Below are positions 25,244 to 34,260 of a stretch of DNA of 64,000 nt, in pieces. The stretch spans positions 167,496 to 231,495 of the forward strand of contig NZ_DIHC01000016.1 of the NCBI RefSeq assembly GCF_002419965.1. Direction: 5' to 3'. A program made the translations under genes and the position numbers. The notes under the pieces are model-generated. The model was not told the origin of the DNA. It worked only from the letters and a program-made list of their open reading frames with translations, and did not search any database. Source of the stretch: Pseudomonas sp. UBA5706. Its GTDB lineage: Bacteria > Pseudomonadota > Gammaproteobacteria > Pseudomonadales > Pseudomonadaceae. Numbering within the stretch: position 1 is the first letter of the stretch; every line of letters starts with the position of its first letter.

Positions 25244-26539
25244 TTGCAAGTGCAAGACGAAGGGCTGCAAATCCTGGTCGTGGATGACGAAGAAGAAAAC
25301 CTGATGGAAATGCAGGAGTTGCTCGAAGAACTCGGCAGAACCATTCATTGCGCTGACTCGGGGGCCAAGGCACTGGCGTGCATGACGACCGGCAACATCG
25401 GCCTGGTGTTGATGGATGTGCAGATGCCCGGCATGGATGGTTTTGAAATCGCGCGGCGAATGCGTGCCGATCCTTCGACGCGATTCACGCCAATCATTTT
25501 TATCTCGGGCATGCGTCAGACCGACGCGGTGTTGAACCAGGGGTACACCGCCGGCGCAGTGGACTTCATGACCAAGCCGGTGCACCCGACGATGCTGCTG
25601 CATAAAGCACGTGCGCTGCTCGAGCACGATCACTACCGGCGCGGGCTGATACGAACCAGTGAGCAACTGGAGCGCGAGCGCTCGTTCAACGCTTCGATAC
25701 TGCAAAACACCGCCGAGGGTATTCTCGTGGTGGGCAGCGACGGTCGCATCCAGTTCGCCAATCCGGCCATCACCCGCATGCTTGGCTGTTCCGGCGACGA
25801 GCTGCACGGTGCCATGTTGCTCGACTGGGTCGAGGTGCCTCATGAAGACGATTGGCAATCCTCGGTATGGCTGGAGCATTTGCAGAGGGGCGAGAGTCTG
25901 CGTCTTCATGATGCCAATCTGCGCGGTCGCGAGGGTCGCAGCATCCCGGTGGCCTTGTCCTGCTCGCCGCTGTCTGCAGCGTGCGATGCCATGACGCTGC
26001 TGGCGCTGGACATGTCCGCGGTGCGGGAGCTGCATCAAAAACTCGAAGTCATGACCATCACCGATGCACTCACCGGGTTGCTCAACCGGCGTGGTTTCGT
26101 GCAGGCCTTGCAGGCGGCGATCTCGCGTAATCAGCGTACCGGGCGGATGAGCGCGTTGTTGTACCTTGACCTGGATGGCTTCAAGCAGATCAACGACCAG
26201 TTCGGTCATGAGCGGGGCGACGAGGCGTTGCGTTGGGTCAGCGGCCAGTTGCAGGCGTGCCTTAGACCCTACGACCGTCTGGCGCGAATTGGCGGTGACG
26301 AGTTCACGGTCATCATCGAAGGCGTCGATGGCACCGACGATGCCGCGGCCGTAGCCGACAAGCTGATCGCGCAGGTGTCTGCCGATCAGGCCAGCTTTCG
26401 GCTAGGGGCAAGTGTGGGCATCGCGTGCCTGCCAAACGATGGAGTTGACGTGGAGGAGCTGATGCGCGCTGCCGATTCGGCAATGTATGACGCCAAGCGT
26501 CGGGGCAAGGGTCAGTACCGCTTCGCGACCAGCGTCTGA
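25244..26539 (+). CDS. Response regulator with PAS and diguanylate cyclase output
   Basis: 431 residues. Receiver at 5-125 (ILVVDDEEEN, phospho-Asp in LVLMDVQMPGMDG, Lys in DFMTKPVHP). PAS at about 140-255. GGDEF at 265-430 with intact active site ARIGGDEFTV and inhibitory-site RPYD five residues before it. No EAL domain. It should make cyclic di-GMP when phosphorylated. TTG 25244 is chosen for its GGAGGT five bases upstream; GTG 25250 is the alternative. Divergent from the hybrid kinase, which probably controls it. Confidence 0.88.
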   Translation: MQVQDEGLQILVVDDEEENLMEMQELLEELGRTIHCADSGAKALACMTTGNIGLVLMDVQMPGMDGFEIARRMRADPSTRFTPIIFISGMRQTDAVLNQGYTAGAVDFMTKPVHPTMLLHKARALLEHDHYRRGLIRTSEQLERERSFNASILQNTAEGILVVGSDGRIQFANPAITRMLGCSGDELHGAMLLDWVEVPHEDDWQSSVWLEHLQRGESLRLHDANLRGREGRSIPVALSCSPLSAACDAMTLLALDMSAVRELHQKLEVMTITDALTGLLNRRGFVQALQAAISRNQRTGRMSALLYLDLDGFKQINDQFGHERGDEALRWVSGQLQACLRPYDRLARIGGDEFTVIIEGVDGTDDAAAVADKLIAQVSADQASFRLGASVGIACLPNDGVDVEELMRAADSAMYDAKRRGKGQYRFATSV

Positions 26540-26552
26540 GGGTTGCTCGCTG

Positions 26553-26567
26553 CCGGCTTGCAGCCGG
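26553..26567. terminator. Hairpin between convergent genes
   Basis: CCGGCT-TGC-AGCCGG, a perfect 6-bp stem with a 3-base loop, between the stops of the GGDEF gene and the LEA-like lipoprotein. There is no T run, so termination strength is uncertain. Confidence 0.45.
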
Positions 26568-26580
26568 ACAGGGCGGGCAG

Positions 26581-27063
26581 TTACCAGTTGCCGCTGACCG
26601 GTTGCGGCAGGCTCAGGGTGCCACTGTCGGAAAAGCGCATGGTGCCAAACAGGCCCCCAGCAAGCTTGCCGTGCAGTTCATAGGGCAGATTGTCCAGGCT
26701 TTGCGCCTCTGTCAGCCCTACTGCCTGACGCAGCGCGGCGAAGGCTGAAACGGTGACCGGCACCATCAGCACGCCTTCGGAAAATCGGTTGATCGTGCCC
26801 TTCTGATCGCTGACCCCGGAGGCCAGAAGCTTGCCGTTGACGTCCAGGTTCAGCGCCACGCCGTCATAAGGAATGTCCGTATCGTTGGGGTTCTGCAGCC
26901 GCAGCTTGACGGCGAGGCGGATCTCCAGGTCCTGGCCTGGCAACGGCTCGATGCCTACCACATTGATATTCAGCGGGTCGCGGTTGGGCAACAGCGCGCA
27001 GGCGCTCAACGCCAAAATGAACAGGCATGCGAGCAGGTAGCGAATCGGGCGTAACGGCATCAT
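26581..27063 (-). CDS. LEA14-like lipoprotein
   Basis: 160 residues. Lipoprotein signal with lipobox LSACAL (Cys near residue 22). The remainder is one LEA type 2 / WHy immunoglobulin-like domain: INVVGIEPLPGQDLEIRLAV, LQNPNDTDIPYDGVALNLDV, then an RFSEGVLMVPVTVSAF strand. Such proteins sit at the outer membrane and are linked to desiccation or envelope stress. GGAG precedes the ATG pair. Roughly 100 bp downstream of the permease gene on the same strand and possibly co-transcribed. Confidence 0.87.
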   Translation of the reverse strand: MMPLRPIRYLLACLFILALSACALLPNRDPLNINVVGIEPLPGQDLEIRLAVKLRLQNPNDTDIPYDGVALNLDVNGKLLASGVSDQKGTINRFSEGVLMVPVTVSAFAALRQAVGLTEAQSLDNLPYELHGKLAGGLFGTMRFSDSGTLSLPQPVSGNW

Positions 27064-27166
27064 GGTGCTCCGGTTGCCAGGGCAGGCGGGAGAAGGCCCC
27101 CGCCTGGTAAACCTGACGATTCAACTGTGCGACCACGTGGCTGAAGAGAGGTTCTGTCGCGGGGCC

Positions 27167-28603
27167 TTACGCTGGATCCTGCAACACCTTGACGGTTGAG
27201 GCTTCCGGGTCGAATTCGCTGACCTCTGCCTCGGTTTCCATGGCCTCCTCGGGCAGGAAGATATTGAGCAAAATCGCGCAGAACGCGCCGACCGTGATCG
27301 GCGATTCGAAAATGTTGTGCAGCGCCTTGGGCAGCTCGCGCAGCACTTCCGGCACGGCAGCCACGCCCAGGCCCATGCCCAGGGAGATCGCCACGATCAG
27401 CATGTTGCGTCGATGCAGCCCGGCCTCGGAAAGAATCTTGATTCCGGCCACCGCCACCGTGCCGAACATGATCAGCGTAGCGCCGCCCAGCACCGGCTTG
27501 GGCATCAGTTGCAACACGGCGCCGATGATTGGAAACAGCCCCAGCAGCACCAGAATCCCGGCAATGAAGAACGCCACAAAGCGACTCGCCACGCCAGTCA
27601 GTTGAATCACCCCGTTGTTCTGGGCGAAGGTCACCATCGGCAAGCTGTTGAAGGTCGCGGCGATCGCCGAATTGAGTCCGTCTGCCAGCAGACCGGACCT
27701 GATTCGGCGGATGTACACCGGCCCACTGACCGGCTGCTGGGAGATCATCGAGTTTGCGGTCAGGTCGCCGGCCGCTTCCAGGGGCGAAACCAGGAAGATC
27801 ACAGCAATCGGAATGAATGCCAGCAGATCGAACGAGAAGCCGTACTTGAACGGTACCGGGATGCTCATTACCGGCACCTGCGGCATGTGCGCGAAATCCA
27901 CCCGACCCATGTACCAGGCCACCAGGAAGCCCAGGGTCAGCCCGATGATGATTGCGCTCAGACGCAGCAGCGGGATGTTGAAACGATTGAGGACGACAAT
28001 CGTAACCAGCACCAGCGCAGCCAGCCCAAGATTGGCTGCCGACCCCAAGTCTGGCGCGCCGAATCCGCCGGCCATGTCGGTCATCGCCACCTTGAGCAGC
28101 GACAGGCCCATCAAGGTGATGATGGTGCCCGTGACCACCGGAGTGATCAACTTGCGCAGCTTGCCGATGAATTGGCTCAAGACCACCTCGACAAAGGCTG
28201 CGCAAAAGCACACCCCGAAGATGGTCGAGAGGATTTCATCGGTGCCGCCGCCGCGGCTTTTTACCAGGAAACCGGCGCTGAGGATCACGCTGAGGAAGGA
28301 AAAGCTGGTGCCTTGCAGGCACAGCAACCCCGAGCCGATGGGGCCAAAACGCTTGGCCTGGACAAAAGTACCCAGGCCTGAGACGAACAGCGCCATGCTG
28401 ATCAGGTAGGGCACCTCGCTGTCGAGGCCCAGCACGCTGCCAACGATGAGGGTCGGCGTAATGATGCCGACGAAGCTGGCCAGAACGTGCTGCAACGCGG
28501 CAAAGAGAGCGGCGGTGAAGTGCGGGCGGTCGTTCAGCCCGTAGATCAGATCGGTATTTTTCGCGAGCGGGCGCGATGGGGAAACGCTTTGCGGGGTGGT
28601 CAT
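27167..28603 (-). CDS. NCS2-family nucleobase:cation symporter (uracil-xanthine permease type)
   Basis: 478 residues, about 12-14 hydrophobic segments. Begins TDLIYGLNDRPHFTAALFAA, a conserved NCS2 N-terminus; the substrate-site segments FGAP and QNNGVIQLTGVASR are present, and FAQNNG on helix 10 is the family signature. Takes up xanthine, uric acid or uracil with protons or sodium. The ATG at 28603 is used; the frame extends upstream without conservation. The closest match in memory is the xanthine/uric acid group (LQHVLASFVGIITPTLIVG). No purine catabolic gene is adjacent. Confidence 0.9.
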   Translation of the reverse strand: MTTPQSVSPSRPLAKNTDLIYGLNDRPHFTAALFAALQHVLASFVGIITPTLIVGSVLGLDSEVPYLISMALFVSGLGTFVQAKRFGPIGSGLLCLQGTSFSFLSVILSAGFLVKSRGGGTDEILSTIFGVCFCAAFVEVVLSQFIGKLRKLITPVVTGTIITLMGLSLLKVAMTDMAGGFGAPDLGSAANLGLAALVLVTIVVLNRFNIPLLRLSAIIIGLTLGFLVAWYMGRVDFAHMPQVPVMSIPVPFKYGFSFDLLAFIPIAVIFLVSPLEAAGDLTANSMISQQPVSGPVYIRRIRSGLLADGLNSAIAATFNSLPMVTFAQNNGVIQLTGVASRFVAFFIAGILVLLGLFPIIGAVLQLMPKPVLGGATLIMFGTVAVAGIKILSEAGLHRRNMLIVAISLGMGLGVAAVPEVLRELPKALHNIFESPITVGAFCAILLNIFLPEEAMETEAEVSEFDPEASTVKVLQDPA

Positions 28604-28987
28604 GGTTAGCCTGCCAATTGTTGTTATTCGGTCATGGGCTTTGCGATTGACATTACACCGGCCTGTATACAAAAGCTGTCTGCAAGGTCAGGTTTTTCGA
28701 CTGTACAACATGTGGCCACAACTAAGCACAATTTATTTAAAAGTTGTGTACAGAAAATTGGCATGAGCAAGGGCTAGGCGTAGGGGAAAGGGCGCGCAGA
28801 ATGCCAGAAAATACTTCGCGGGTCAGCGATAGCGGCTTATTCTGTTGCCTCTGAACCTTGCAATGCGAGTGGGCGTCCAAGGGTTGCTCAGGGTCGGAGC
28901 GGTGAGCCTCATGGGCTCGCGTGGCCTCGCAGATGTTCGACGAACAGGTTTCGACAGGGAGGTTTTAACGGGGGCGTAACCAGTTAG
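28604..28987. promoter_or_regulatory. Permease / ArsR divergent region with repeated operator-like sites
   Basis: 384 bp. CTGTATACAA (28663-28672), CTGTACAACA (28701-28710) and, inverted, TTGTGTACAG (28744-28753) lie 60-150 bp before the permease start. They resemble one another and the TTGTATACA-type sites used by several purine-catabolism repressors. The rest, 28760-28987, shows nothing recognisable. Confidence 0.4.
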
Positions 28988-29284
28988 ATGAGCACCGCAT
29001 TGCATTTATCGCTGACCGATCAGCAAATCGCACGGATTTCCCGAGCGCTCGCGGACCCCAGACGCTACCAGATCCTGTTGCAGATCAGCGCATCCCAGGA
29101 TGCCGTGCCCTGTGCCGAATTGCTCAGCACTCACCCTGTCAGCGCGGCGACCGTCTCGCACCATACCAGGGAGCTGGAACGTGCTGGCTTGATCACCACG
29201 TTGCGTGAAGGCAAGTACGCCAGTTTCAAAACCCGGCGCGAAGTACTCGGCGCCTATGCAGCGCAGTTGATGCGGTTCTGCTGA
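28988..29284 (+). CDS. ArsR-family transcriptional regulator
   Basis: 98 residues comprising one winged helix-turn-helix: RISRALADPRRYQILLQISA, then HPVSAATVSHHTRELERAGL and the wing LREGKYASFKTRR. The recognition helix SAATVSHHTREL is typical. No ArsR metal-binding CxC motif is seen at the usual position, so it may sense something other than metal. It precedes the aldehyde dehydrogenase by 119 bp on the same strand and may control it. Confidence 0.85.
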   Translation: MSTALHLSLTDQQIARISRALADPRRYQILLQISASQDAVPCAELLSTHPVSAATVSHHTRELERAGLITTLREGKYASFKTRREVLGAYAAQLMRFC

Positions 29285-29403
29285 GCACGCGCATACACCC
29301 TCAACCTGGCGTCACCTTGATAGCTGCAACCAGACGCCTGTAGATTGCTCGACCTGCCTCTTCCCATTCTCCCGTCTCCTGCAGGCACCTCCGGAGTTTT
29401 CCT

Positions 29404-30837
29404 ATGTACCCAGATGTTCAGTTGTATATCGATGGCCAATGGCGCGCCAGTGAAGACGGTCGCACCATTGCCGTGTTCAACCCGGCGACCGGTGACACCC
29501 TGGGCACCGTTGCCCATGCAGACATCGCCGATCTGGATCAGGCCCTGGCCGCGGCCGAGCGTGGTTTCGAAACCTGGCGCAGCACGCCGGCTTACGAGCG
29601 CTACAAAATCATGCAGAAGGCCGCCAACCTGTTGCGTGATCGCGTTGACCACATCGCCAGTGTCATGACCCAGGAGCAGGGCAAGCCGCTGGCCGAGGCG
29701 CGCGCGGAAACCCTCTCCGCCGCCGACATCATCGACTGGCTGGCCGAAGAGGGCCGTCGCGCCTATGGCCGTCTGGTGCCATCGCGCAACGCCTCGGTGG
29801 AGCAGAAGGTCATCAAGGAACCGGTCGGCCCGGTGGCCGCGTTTACGCCCTGGAACTTCCCGATCAACCAGGTGGTGCGCAAGCTGTCGTCGGCCCTGGC
29901 AGCCGGTTGTTCGATCATCGTCAAGGCACCGGAAGAAACCCCGGCAGCGCCCGCCGAGCTGATTCGTGCATTCATCGACGCAGGCGTTCCGGCGGGTGTC
30001 ATCGGTCTTGTGTTTGGCGACCCGGCGCAGATCTCCAGCTACCTGATCGCCCACCCGGTGATCAAGAAGGTGACGTTCACCGGCTCAACGCCCGTGGGCA
30101 AGCAACTGGCCGCACTGGCCGGGCAACACATGAAGCGCGCGACCATGGAATTGGGTGGGCATGCCCCGGCGCTGGTGTTCGACGATGCCGATCTGGATCT
30201 GGCAGCGCGTACGCTGTCAGGCGCCAAGTTTCGCAACGCGGGGCAGGTGTGTGTCTCGCCGACCCGTATCCTGGTACAGCGCGGTGTCTATGAGCAGTTC
30301 ATCGAGAAGTTCGTTGGCCTGACTCGCGAGGTCAAGGTCGGCAATGGACTGGAGCAAGGCGTGACGATGGGGCCACTGGCCAACGAACGTCGGGCTCCGG
30401 CACTGACGGCGCTGGTCAACGACGCTGCTGATCGTGGCGCCAGGCTTCACACCGGTGGCAAGCGGGTCGATGGGCCGGGCTATTTCTTCGAGCCGACCGT
30501 GCTCAGTGGCCTGACGCCGGAAATGCGCATCATGAATGAAGAGCCGTTTGGTCCGGTGGCCTTGATCGTGCCGTTCGATACGGTGGAGGATGCAGTCAAG
30601 GAGTCCAATCGCGTGCCGTTCGGACTGGCCTCGTATGCGTTTACGACGTCGATGAAGACTGCGCACATTTTGAGTACGCGAATCGAGGCGGGTATGTTGT
30701 CGATCAACCACCAGGGGATTGGGTTGGTGGAGGTGCCGTTCGGTGGAGTCAAGGATTCCGGCTATGGCTCCGAGGGTGGGACCGAGGCGATCGAGGCGTA
30801 TCTGAATACCAAGCTGGTGACGGTGTTCAATTTGTAA
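29404..30837 (+). CDS. NAD(P)-dependent semialdehyde dehydrogenase (succinate- or 2-oxoglutarate-semialdehyde)
   Basis: 477-residue aldehyde dehydrogenase. Visible: AAFTPWNFPINQVVRKLSSA (catalytic Asn), TFTGSTPVGKQLA (nucleotide loop), Glu in TMELGGHAPALVF, catalytic Cys in FRNAGQVCVSPTR, and EEPFGPVA. Overall pattern is that of the Burkholderia/Pseudomonas group annotated as either succinate-semialdehyde dehydrogenase or 2-oxoglutarate semialdehyde dehydrogenase, the last enzyme of oxidative pentose breakdown. Given the arabinose transporter 15 kb away, the second reading is attractive but unproven. GGAG precedes the ATG. Confidence 0.9.
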   Translation: MYPDVQLYIDGQWRASEDGRTIAVFNPATGDTLGTVAHADIADLDQALAAAERGFETWRSTPAYERYKIMQKAANLLRDRVDHIASVMTQEQGKPLAEARAETLSAADIIDWLAEEGRRAYGRLVPSRNASVEQKVIKEPVGPVAAFTPWNFPINQVVRKLSSALAAGCSIIVKAPEETPAAPAELIRAFIDAGVPAGVIGLVFGDPAQISSYLIAHPVIKKVTFTGSTPVGKQLAALAGQHMKRATMELGGHAPALVFDDADLDLAARTLSGAKFRNAGQVCVSPTRILVQRGVYEQFIEKFVGLTREVKVGNGLEQGVTMGPLANERRAPALTALVNDAADRGARLHTGGKRVDGPGYFFEPTVLSGLTPEMRIMNEEPFGPVALIVPFDTVEDAVKESNRVPFGLASYAFTTSMKTAHILSTRIEAGMLSINHQGIGLVEVPFGGVKDSGYGSEGGTEAIEAYLNTKLVTVFNL

Positions 30838-31135
30838 CTGGACCGTTTTTTCCGGCGGGTGGCGCCTTGACGGGGGGCATATCTGACACTGGGGCGGTGC
30901 TGATTTAAGTTCGTCCTGACGTCTGATTGTTTCACCGGCAAGTGACCTGGAAAGCCGGCATGCCGGACTCACCTCAGGTACCAAGGGCGTTTGCTCTTGG
31001 TTTTGCCTCGACTCATCAAGGTTCCTTTCTGCGGCAACGCTTCGCGGGCCCGCCGCCATGGGCCATCCATGGCCGGGGCGGCTCTCGGGGCCTTCCTGGC
31101 GCTCGTCCCACGGAACGCCGCCTGCGCCGACCCGG
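30838..31135. other. Intergenic region, 298 bp
   Basis: Between the convergent dehydrogenase gene and the truncated GntR gene. No gene or clear terminator seen. Confidence 0.4.
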
Positions 31136-31750
31136 TTAGGGCTCGATTATCGCCGCGCGCTTTTCGCGTTTCATTTGCATCACCAGGGTAAATCGGTCAT
31201 CCGGATACACGATCTCCGAGACTGCAATCAAACCGCCCTGATCGTCGCGATACTGACGAATGATGTTCAACCCCAGCGAACCTGGCGCAGCATTCAACCG
31301 AGCGGCCAGGTCGGCATTGAGTTGCACGGGCCGGACTTGCTGATCCACTGCATCGATCCGGCGACCGAACTCCTTTTCGATCAGCGCGGCAATCAATTCC
31401 CCCGGGCATTGTTCGGCCAGCGGGATCACTTGCGCGTACATCCGGTCGGCATACACATCGGTCCAGCACAGCGGGGAATGCCGCTGGCTCACGTCAACCT
31501 TGATGCTCGACATGCAGAAGCAATGCCCACCGGGTTCAAGCCCCAAGCGCCGTGCCAGGGCGATGTCAGCCACGAAATGCCGGACATGCTGAACGTCCCG
31601 GATGTGGGTCTCCGCCACGTGCACCAGGTCCGCAACCGAAGCCAGCGATTGCGAGTAACCGCCGCTTGGCGTGGCGGCCTCGACGCGCGTGCCGACGCGT
31701 TTGCGTCGCGACACCATGCCCTGATTCTGCAATTGCGTGCTTGCCCATTG
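31136..31750 (-). pseudogene. GntR/HutC-family regulator lacking its DNA-binding domain
   Basis: About 205 residues remain, starting at the end of the winged helix (TQLQNQGMVSRRKRVGTRVE) and continuing through a complete UTRA effector domain (residues up to ...VYPDDRFTLVMQMKREKRAA). The helix-turn-helix that should precede it, about 45 residues, is gone. Upstream, the minus strand runs into DNA coding a fumarase-family protein on the other strand. An open frame reaches 31816 but its first residues are antisense to that gene. It cannot act as a normal repressor. Confidence 0.8.
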
Positions 31751-31754
31751 CATC

Positions 31755-32042
31755 GGCATCTTAACCGACAAGCTGATCAAGGGGCTTGCGGTCAACCGGC
31801 AGCGGCTCGCCGACAACCTGGAAAACGCCTTGCTGATGGCGACCGTGCATAACCCGGTTCTGGGTTACGACCGCGTGGCACAAATCACCCGCAAGGCCGC
31901 GCAGGAAGGCCTGTCACCCAAGGCTGCGGCGGTGGCGCTGGGTTTCATGACCGCCCAGGACTACGAGCGGTTGGTCAGACCGGAGCTGATGGTCGAGCCT
32001 CAGGGCTCATCGTCAGCCACTCACGACGGATCGATTAGCTGA
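31755..32042 (+). pseudogene. C-terminal remnant of a fumarase/aspartase-family lyase
   Basis: About 95 residues match the C-terminal domain of class II fumarase or aspartase: TDKLIKGLAVNRQRLADNLE, LGYDRVAQITRKAAQEGLSP and LGFMTAQDYERLVRPELMV. A full enzyme has about 460 residues; all catalytic parts, including the SSxMPxKxNP loop, are missing. The joint with the headless GntR gene falls between about 31740 and 31765, so a single deletion probably removed the start of both divergent genes. The frame opens at GTG 31737, with no good ribosome site. Confidence 0.82.
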
Positions 32043-32064
32043 ACTCCCGCAGCCGCTCGGGGCT

Positions 32065-32102
32065 CTCACACCAGAGGTCATCTCCGACCTCTCAGGTGTG
32101 AG
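32065..32102 (+). promoter_or_regulatory. Hairpin overlapping the ribosome site of the MFS gene
   Basis: CTCACACC (32065-32072) pairs with GGTGTGAG (32095-32102), extended by GAGGT and ACCTC inside. The 3' arm includes the first bases of GAGGA, the ribosome site of the MFS start at 32111. Folding would hide that site, or the stem could be the terminator of the lost lyase gene. Confidence 0.55.
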
Positions 32103-32110
32103 GATCACCC

Positions 32111-33550
32111 ATGGCAGACGCTGGCACAGTCTTCGAAACCGATCTTCCAGCGCGTCTGGATCGCTTGCCTTGGGGGCGTTTTCACACATTGCTGGTGTTT
32201 GCACTGGGCATCACCTGGCTGCTCGACGGCCTGGAAGTCACGCTCGCGGGCTCTGTGTCCGGCGCGCTTAAAGAGAGCCCCGTGTTGCACCTGACCAATG
32301 CCGATATCGGCCTGGCCGGTGGCGCGTATATTTGCGGTGCAGTGCTAGGGGCGCTGTTTTTCGGCTGGCTGACCGATCGCCTGGGGCGCCGCAAGTTGTT
32401 CTTCATTACCTTGGCGTTGTACATCAGCGCCACCGCCGCCACGGCATTTTCCTTCAGTGTGTGGAGCTTCATGCTGTTCCGCTTTCTGACCGGAATGGGC
32501 ATCGGCGGTGAGTACACGGCCATCAATTCGACGATCCAGGAATTCACCCCGGCACGTTTCCGGGGATGGGTAGACTTGACGATCAATGGCACCTTCTGGA
32601 TCGGCGCGGCATTGGGCGCAGGTGGTGCGATCGTTCTGCTGGACCCCGGCTGGATGGGCGCCGATCTGGGCTGGCGTCTGTGTTTCGGCATCGGCGCGGT
32701 GCTTGGGCTGGTGATCCTGGTGATGCGCCTGTGGCTGCCGGAAAGCCCGCGCTGGCTGCTGATTCATGGCCAGGCCGAGGAGGCGAGGGTGATTGTCGAG
32801 GGGATTGAAGACCGCCTGCGTCGGCAGGGTCACGCACTGGCCGAACCCGGTGGCCAGATGCTGCGACTGCACGCACGGGATCACACGCCGCTGCGGGAAA
32901 TCTTCGATACGCTGTTCAACACTTATCGGCAACGGGCATTGGTCGGCCTGACGCTGCTGACCGCTCAGGCGTTTTTCTACAACGCCATTTTCTTTACCTA
33001 TGCCTTGGTGCTCACCGAGTTTTATCAAGTGCCGTCGGCGTCGATTGGCTGGTATGTCTTGCCCCTGGCGTTGGGTAATTTCTGCGGGCCGTTGCTGCTG
33101 GGCAGGCTGTTCGATGTGGTCGGGCGACGGGTGATGATCAGCCTGACCTATGCCGTGTCGGCCGTGTTGCTGTGCATCAGCGGCTATCTGTTCGAACATG
33201 GCGTGCTCGATGTCACTCAGCAAGCTATTGCCTGGATGATCATTTTCTTCTTTGCTTCGGCGGCGGCGAGTTCGGCGTATCTGACGGTAGCCGAGACCTT
33301 TCCGCTGGAGATCCGGGCGCTGGCGATTGCAGTGTTCTACGCCTTCGGCACTGCGTTGGGCGGAATCGTCGGGCCGACGTTGTTCGGTGAGCTGATCGAT
33401 AGCCACCAGCGTGGGCCGGTGTTCGTCGGTTATCTGATCGGCGCGGCGTTGATGTTGCTGGCCGCCGTCGTACAGGCGATCTGGGGCGTGGCGTCCGAGC
33501 GCAAGTCATTGGAGGAGGTGGCCCGGCCCTTGTCGCAGGCCAGTGATTAG
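32111..33550 (+). CDS. MFS transporter, sugar-porter/aromatic-acid type
   Basis: 479 residues, 12 membrane helices. Family marks: AGAYICGAVLGALFFGWLTDRLGRRKLF between helices 2 and 3, with its GRR motif, RFLTGMGIGGEYTAINSTI, PESPRWLLIHGQAEEA after helix 6, and FDVVGRR in the second half. The long central loop (residues 225-275) is of the sugar-porter kind. In its original setting it probably moved the dicarboxylate or amino acid used by the neighbouring lyase, but the lyase and its regulator are now fragments. The substrate is unknown. Confidence 0.87.
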   Translation: MADAGTVFETDLPARLDRLPWGRFHTLLVFALGITWLLDGLEVTLAGSVSGALKESPVLHLTNADIGLAGGAYICGAVLGALFFGWLTDRLGRRKLFFITLALYISATAATAFSFSVWSFMLFRFLTGMGIGGEYTAINSTIQEFTPARFRGWVDLTINGTFWIGAALGAGGAIVLLDPGWMGADLGWRLCFGIGAVLGLVILVMRLWLPESPRWLLIHGQAEEARVIVEGIEDRLRRQGHALAEPGGQMLRLHARDHTPLREIFDTLFNTYRQRALVGLTLLTAQAFFYNAIFFTYALVLTEFYQVPSASIGWYVLPLALGNFCGPLLLGRLFDVVGRRVMISLTYAVSAVLLCISGYLFEHGVLDVTQQAIAWMIIFFFASAAASSAYLTVAETFPLEIRALAIAVFYAFGTALGGIVGPTLFGELIDSHQRGPVFVGYLIGAALMLLAAVVQAIWGVASERKSLEEVARPLSQASD

Positions 33551-33672
33551 CCGCAGGGGCACAAGCATCCGCGTTCATCTCGACGCTCTCCTGACAGGTG
33601 AGTTTTGTTCAATACCGCCAGGTCGCCGCCCATTAACGTCTCCCCTCATTCATCGAACGGAGAAGAGCGGTA

Positions 33673-34260
33673 ATGAACCTGATGCTTTCCATGGCGGCGT
33701 TCGCACTCGCTGCATCGATTTCCCCCGGCCCGGTAAACGTGGTGGCGCTCGGCTGCGGCGCGCGATTTGGTCTGGGCGCGAGTTTGCGCCATGTCATGGG
33801 CGCGACGGTGGGGTTCGTGGTGCTGCTGGTGTTCACCGGATTCGGCCTGCATGAGGTGCTGCACAATTACCCGATGCTCACCGACGTCATTCGCTGGGCA
33901 GGCATGGGTTTTTTGGTGTACCTGGCGTGGAAACTGGCGATGGACGACGGGCGCCTGAATGTCGACAAACCCACGCAACGGCCGTCTTTCTGGCATGGCG
34001 CTGCGATGCAGTGGCTCAATCCCAAGGCGTGGCTGGCAGCGGTGGCAGGAATGGGCGCGTTCGTGGCCGATGGCCAACCGCAGTTGATCGGCTTGTTCGC
34101 GCTGATCTACTTCGTGGTCTGTTACCTGTCGGTCGCATGCTGGGCCTACGCCGGGGCGTTTCTCGGCCCCTGGTTGCGTAGCCCACAGCGCATTCGCACC
34201 TTCAACCGAAGCATGGCCGCGCTGCTTGCCGGGTGCGCGGTGTCGCTGTTGTATATCTGA
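33673..34260 (+). CDS. LysE/RhtB-family amino acid exporter
   Basis: 195 residues with five to six membrane helices. The N-terminal ASISPGPVNVVALGCGARFG is the family signature; WLNPKAWLAAVAGM is the conserved mid-protein motif. Exports an amino acid or analogue. GGAGAAG precedes the ATG. It ends against the stop of the AraC gene (34261), which is convergent; AraC/LysE pairs are common and the regulator probably controls this exporter. Confidence 0.9.
   Translation: MNLMLSMAAFALAASISPGPVNVVALGCGARFGLGASLRHVMGATVGFVVLLVFTGFGLHEVLHNYPMLTDVIRWAGMGFLVYLAWKLAMDDGRLNVDKPTQRPSFWHGAAMQWLNPKAWLAAVAGMGAFVADGQPQLIGLFALIYFVVCYLSVACWAYAGAFLGPWLRSPQRIRTFNRSMAALLAGCAVSLLYI

Noticed and set aside
31737..32042. 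Independent 101-residue small gene
   Set aside because: Its sequence is plainly the fumarase-family C-terminus, without catalytic parts and without a ribosome site.
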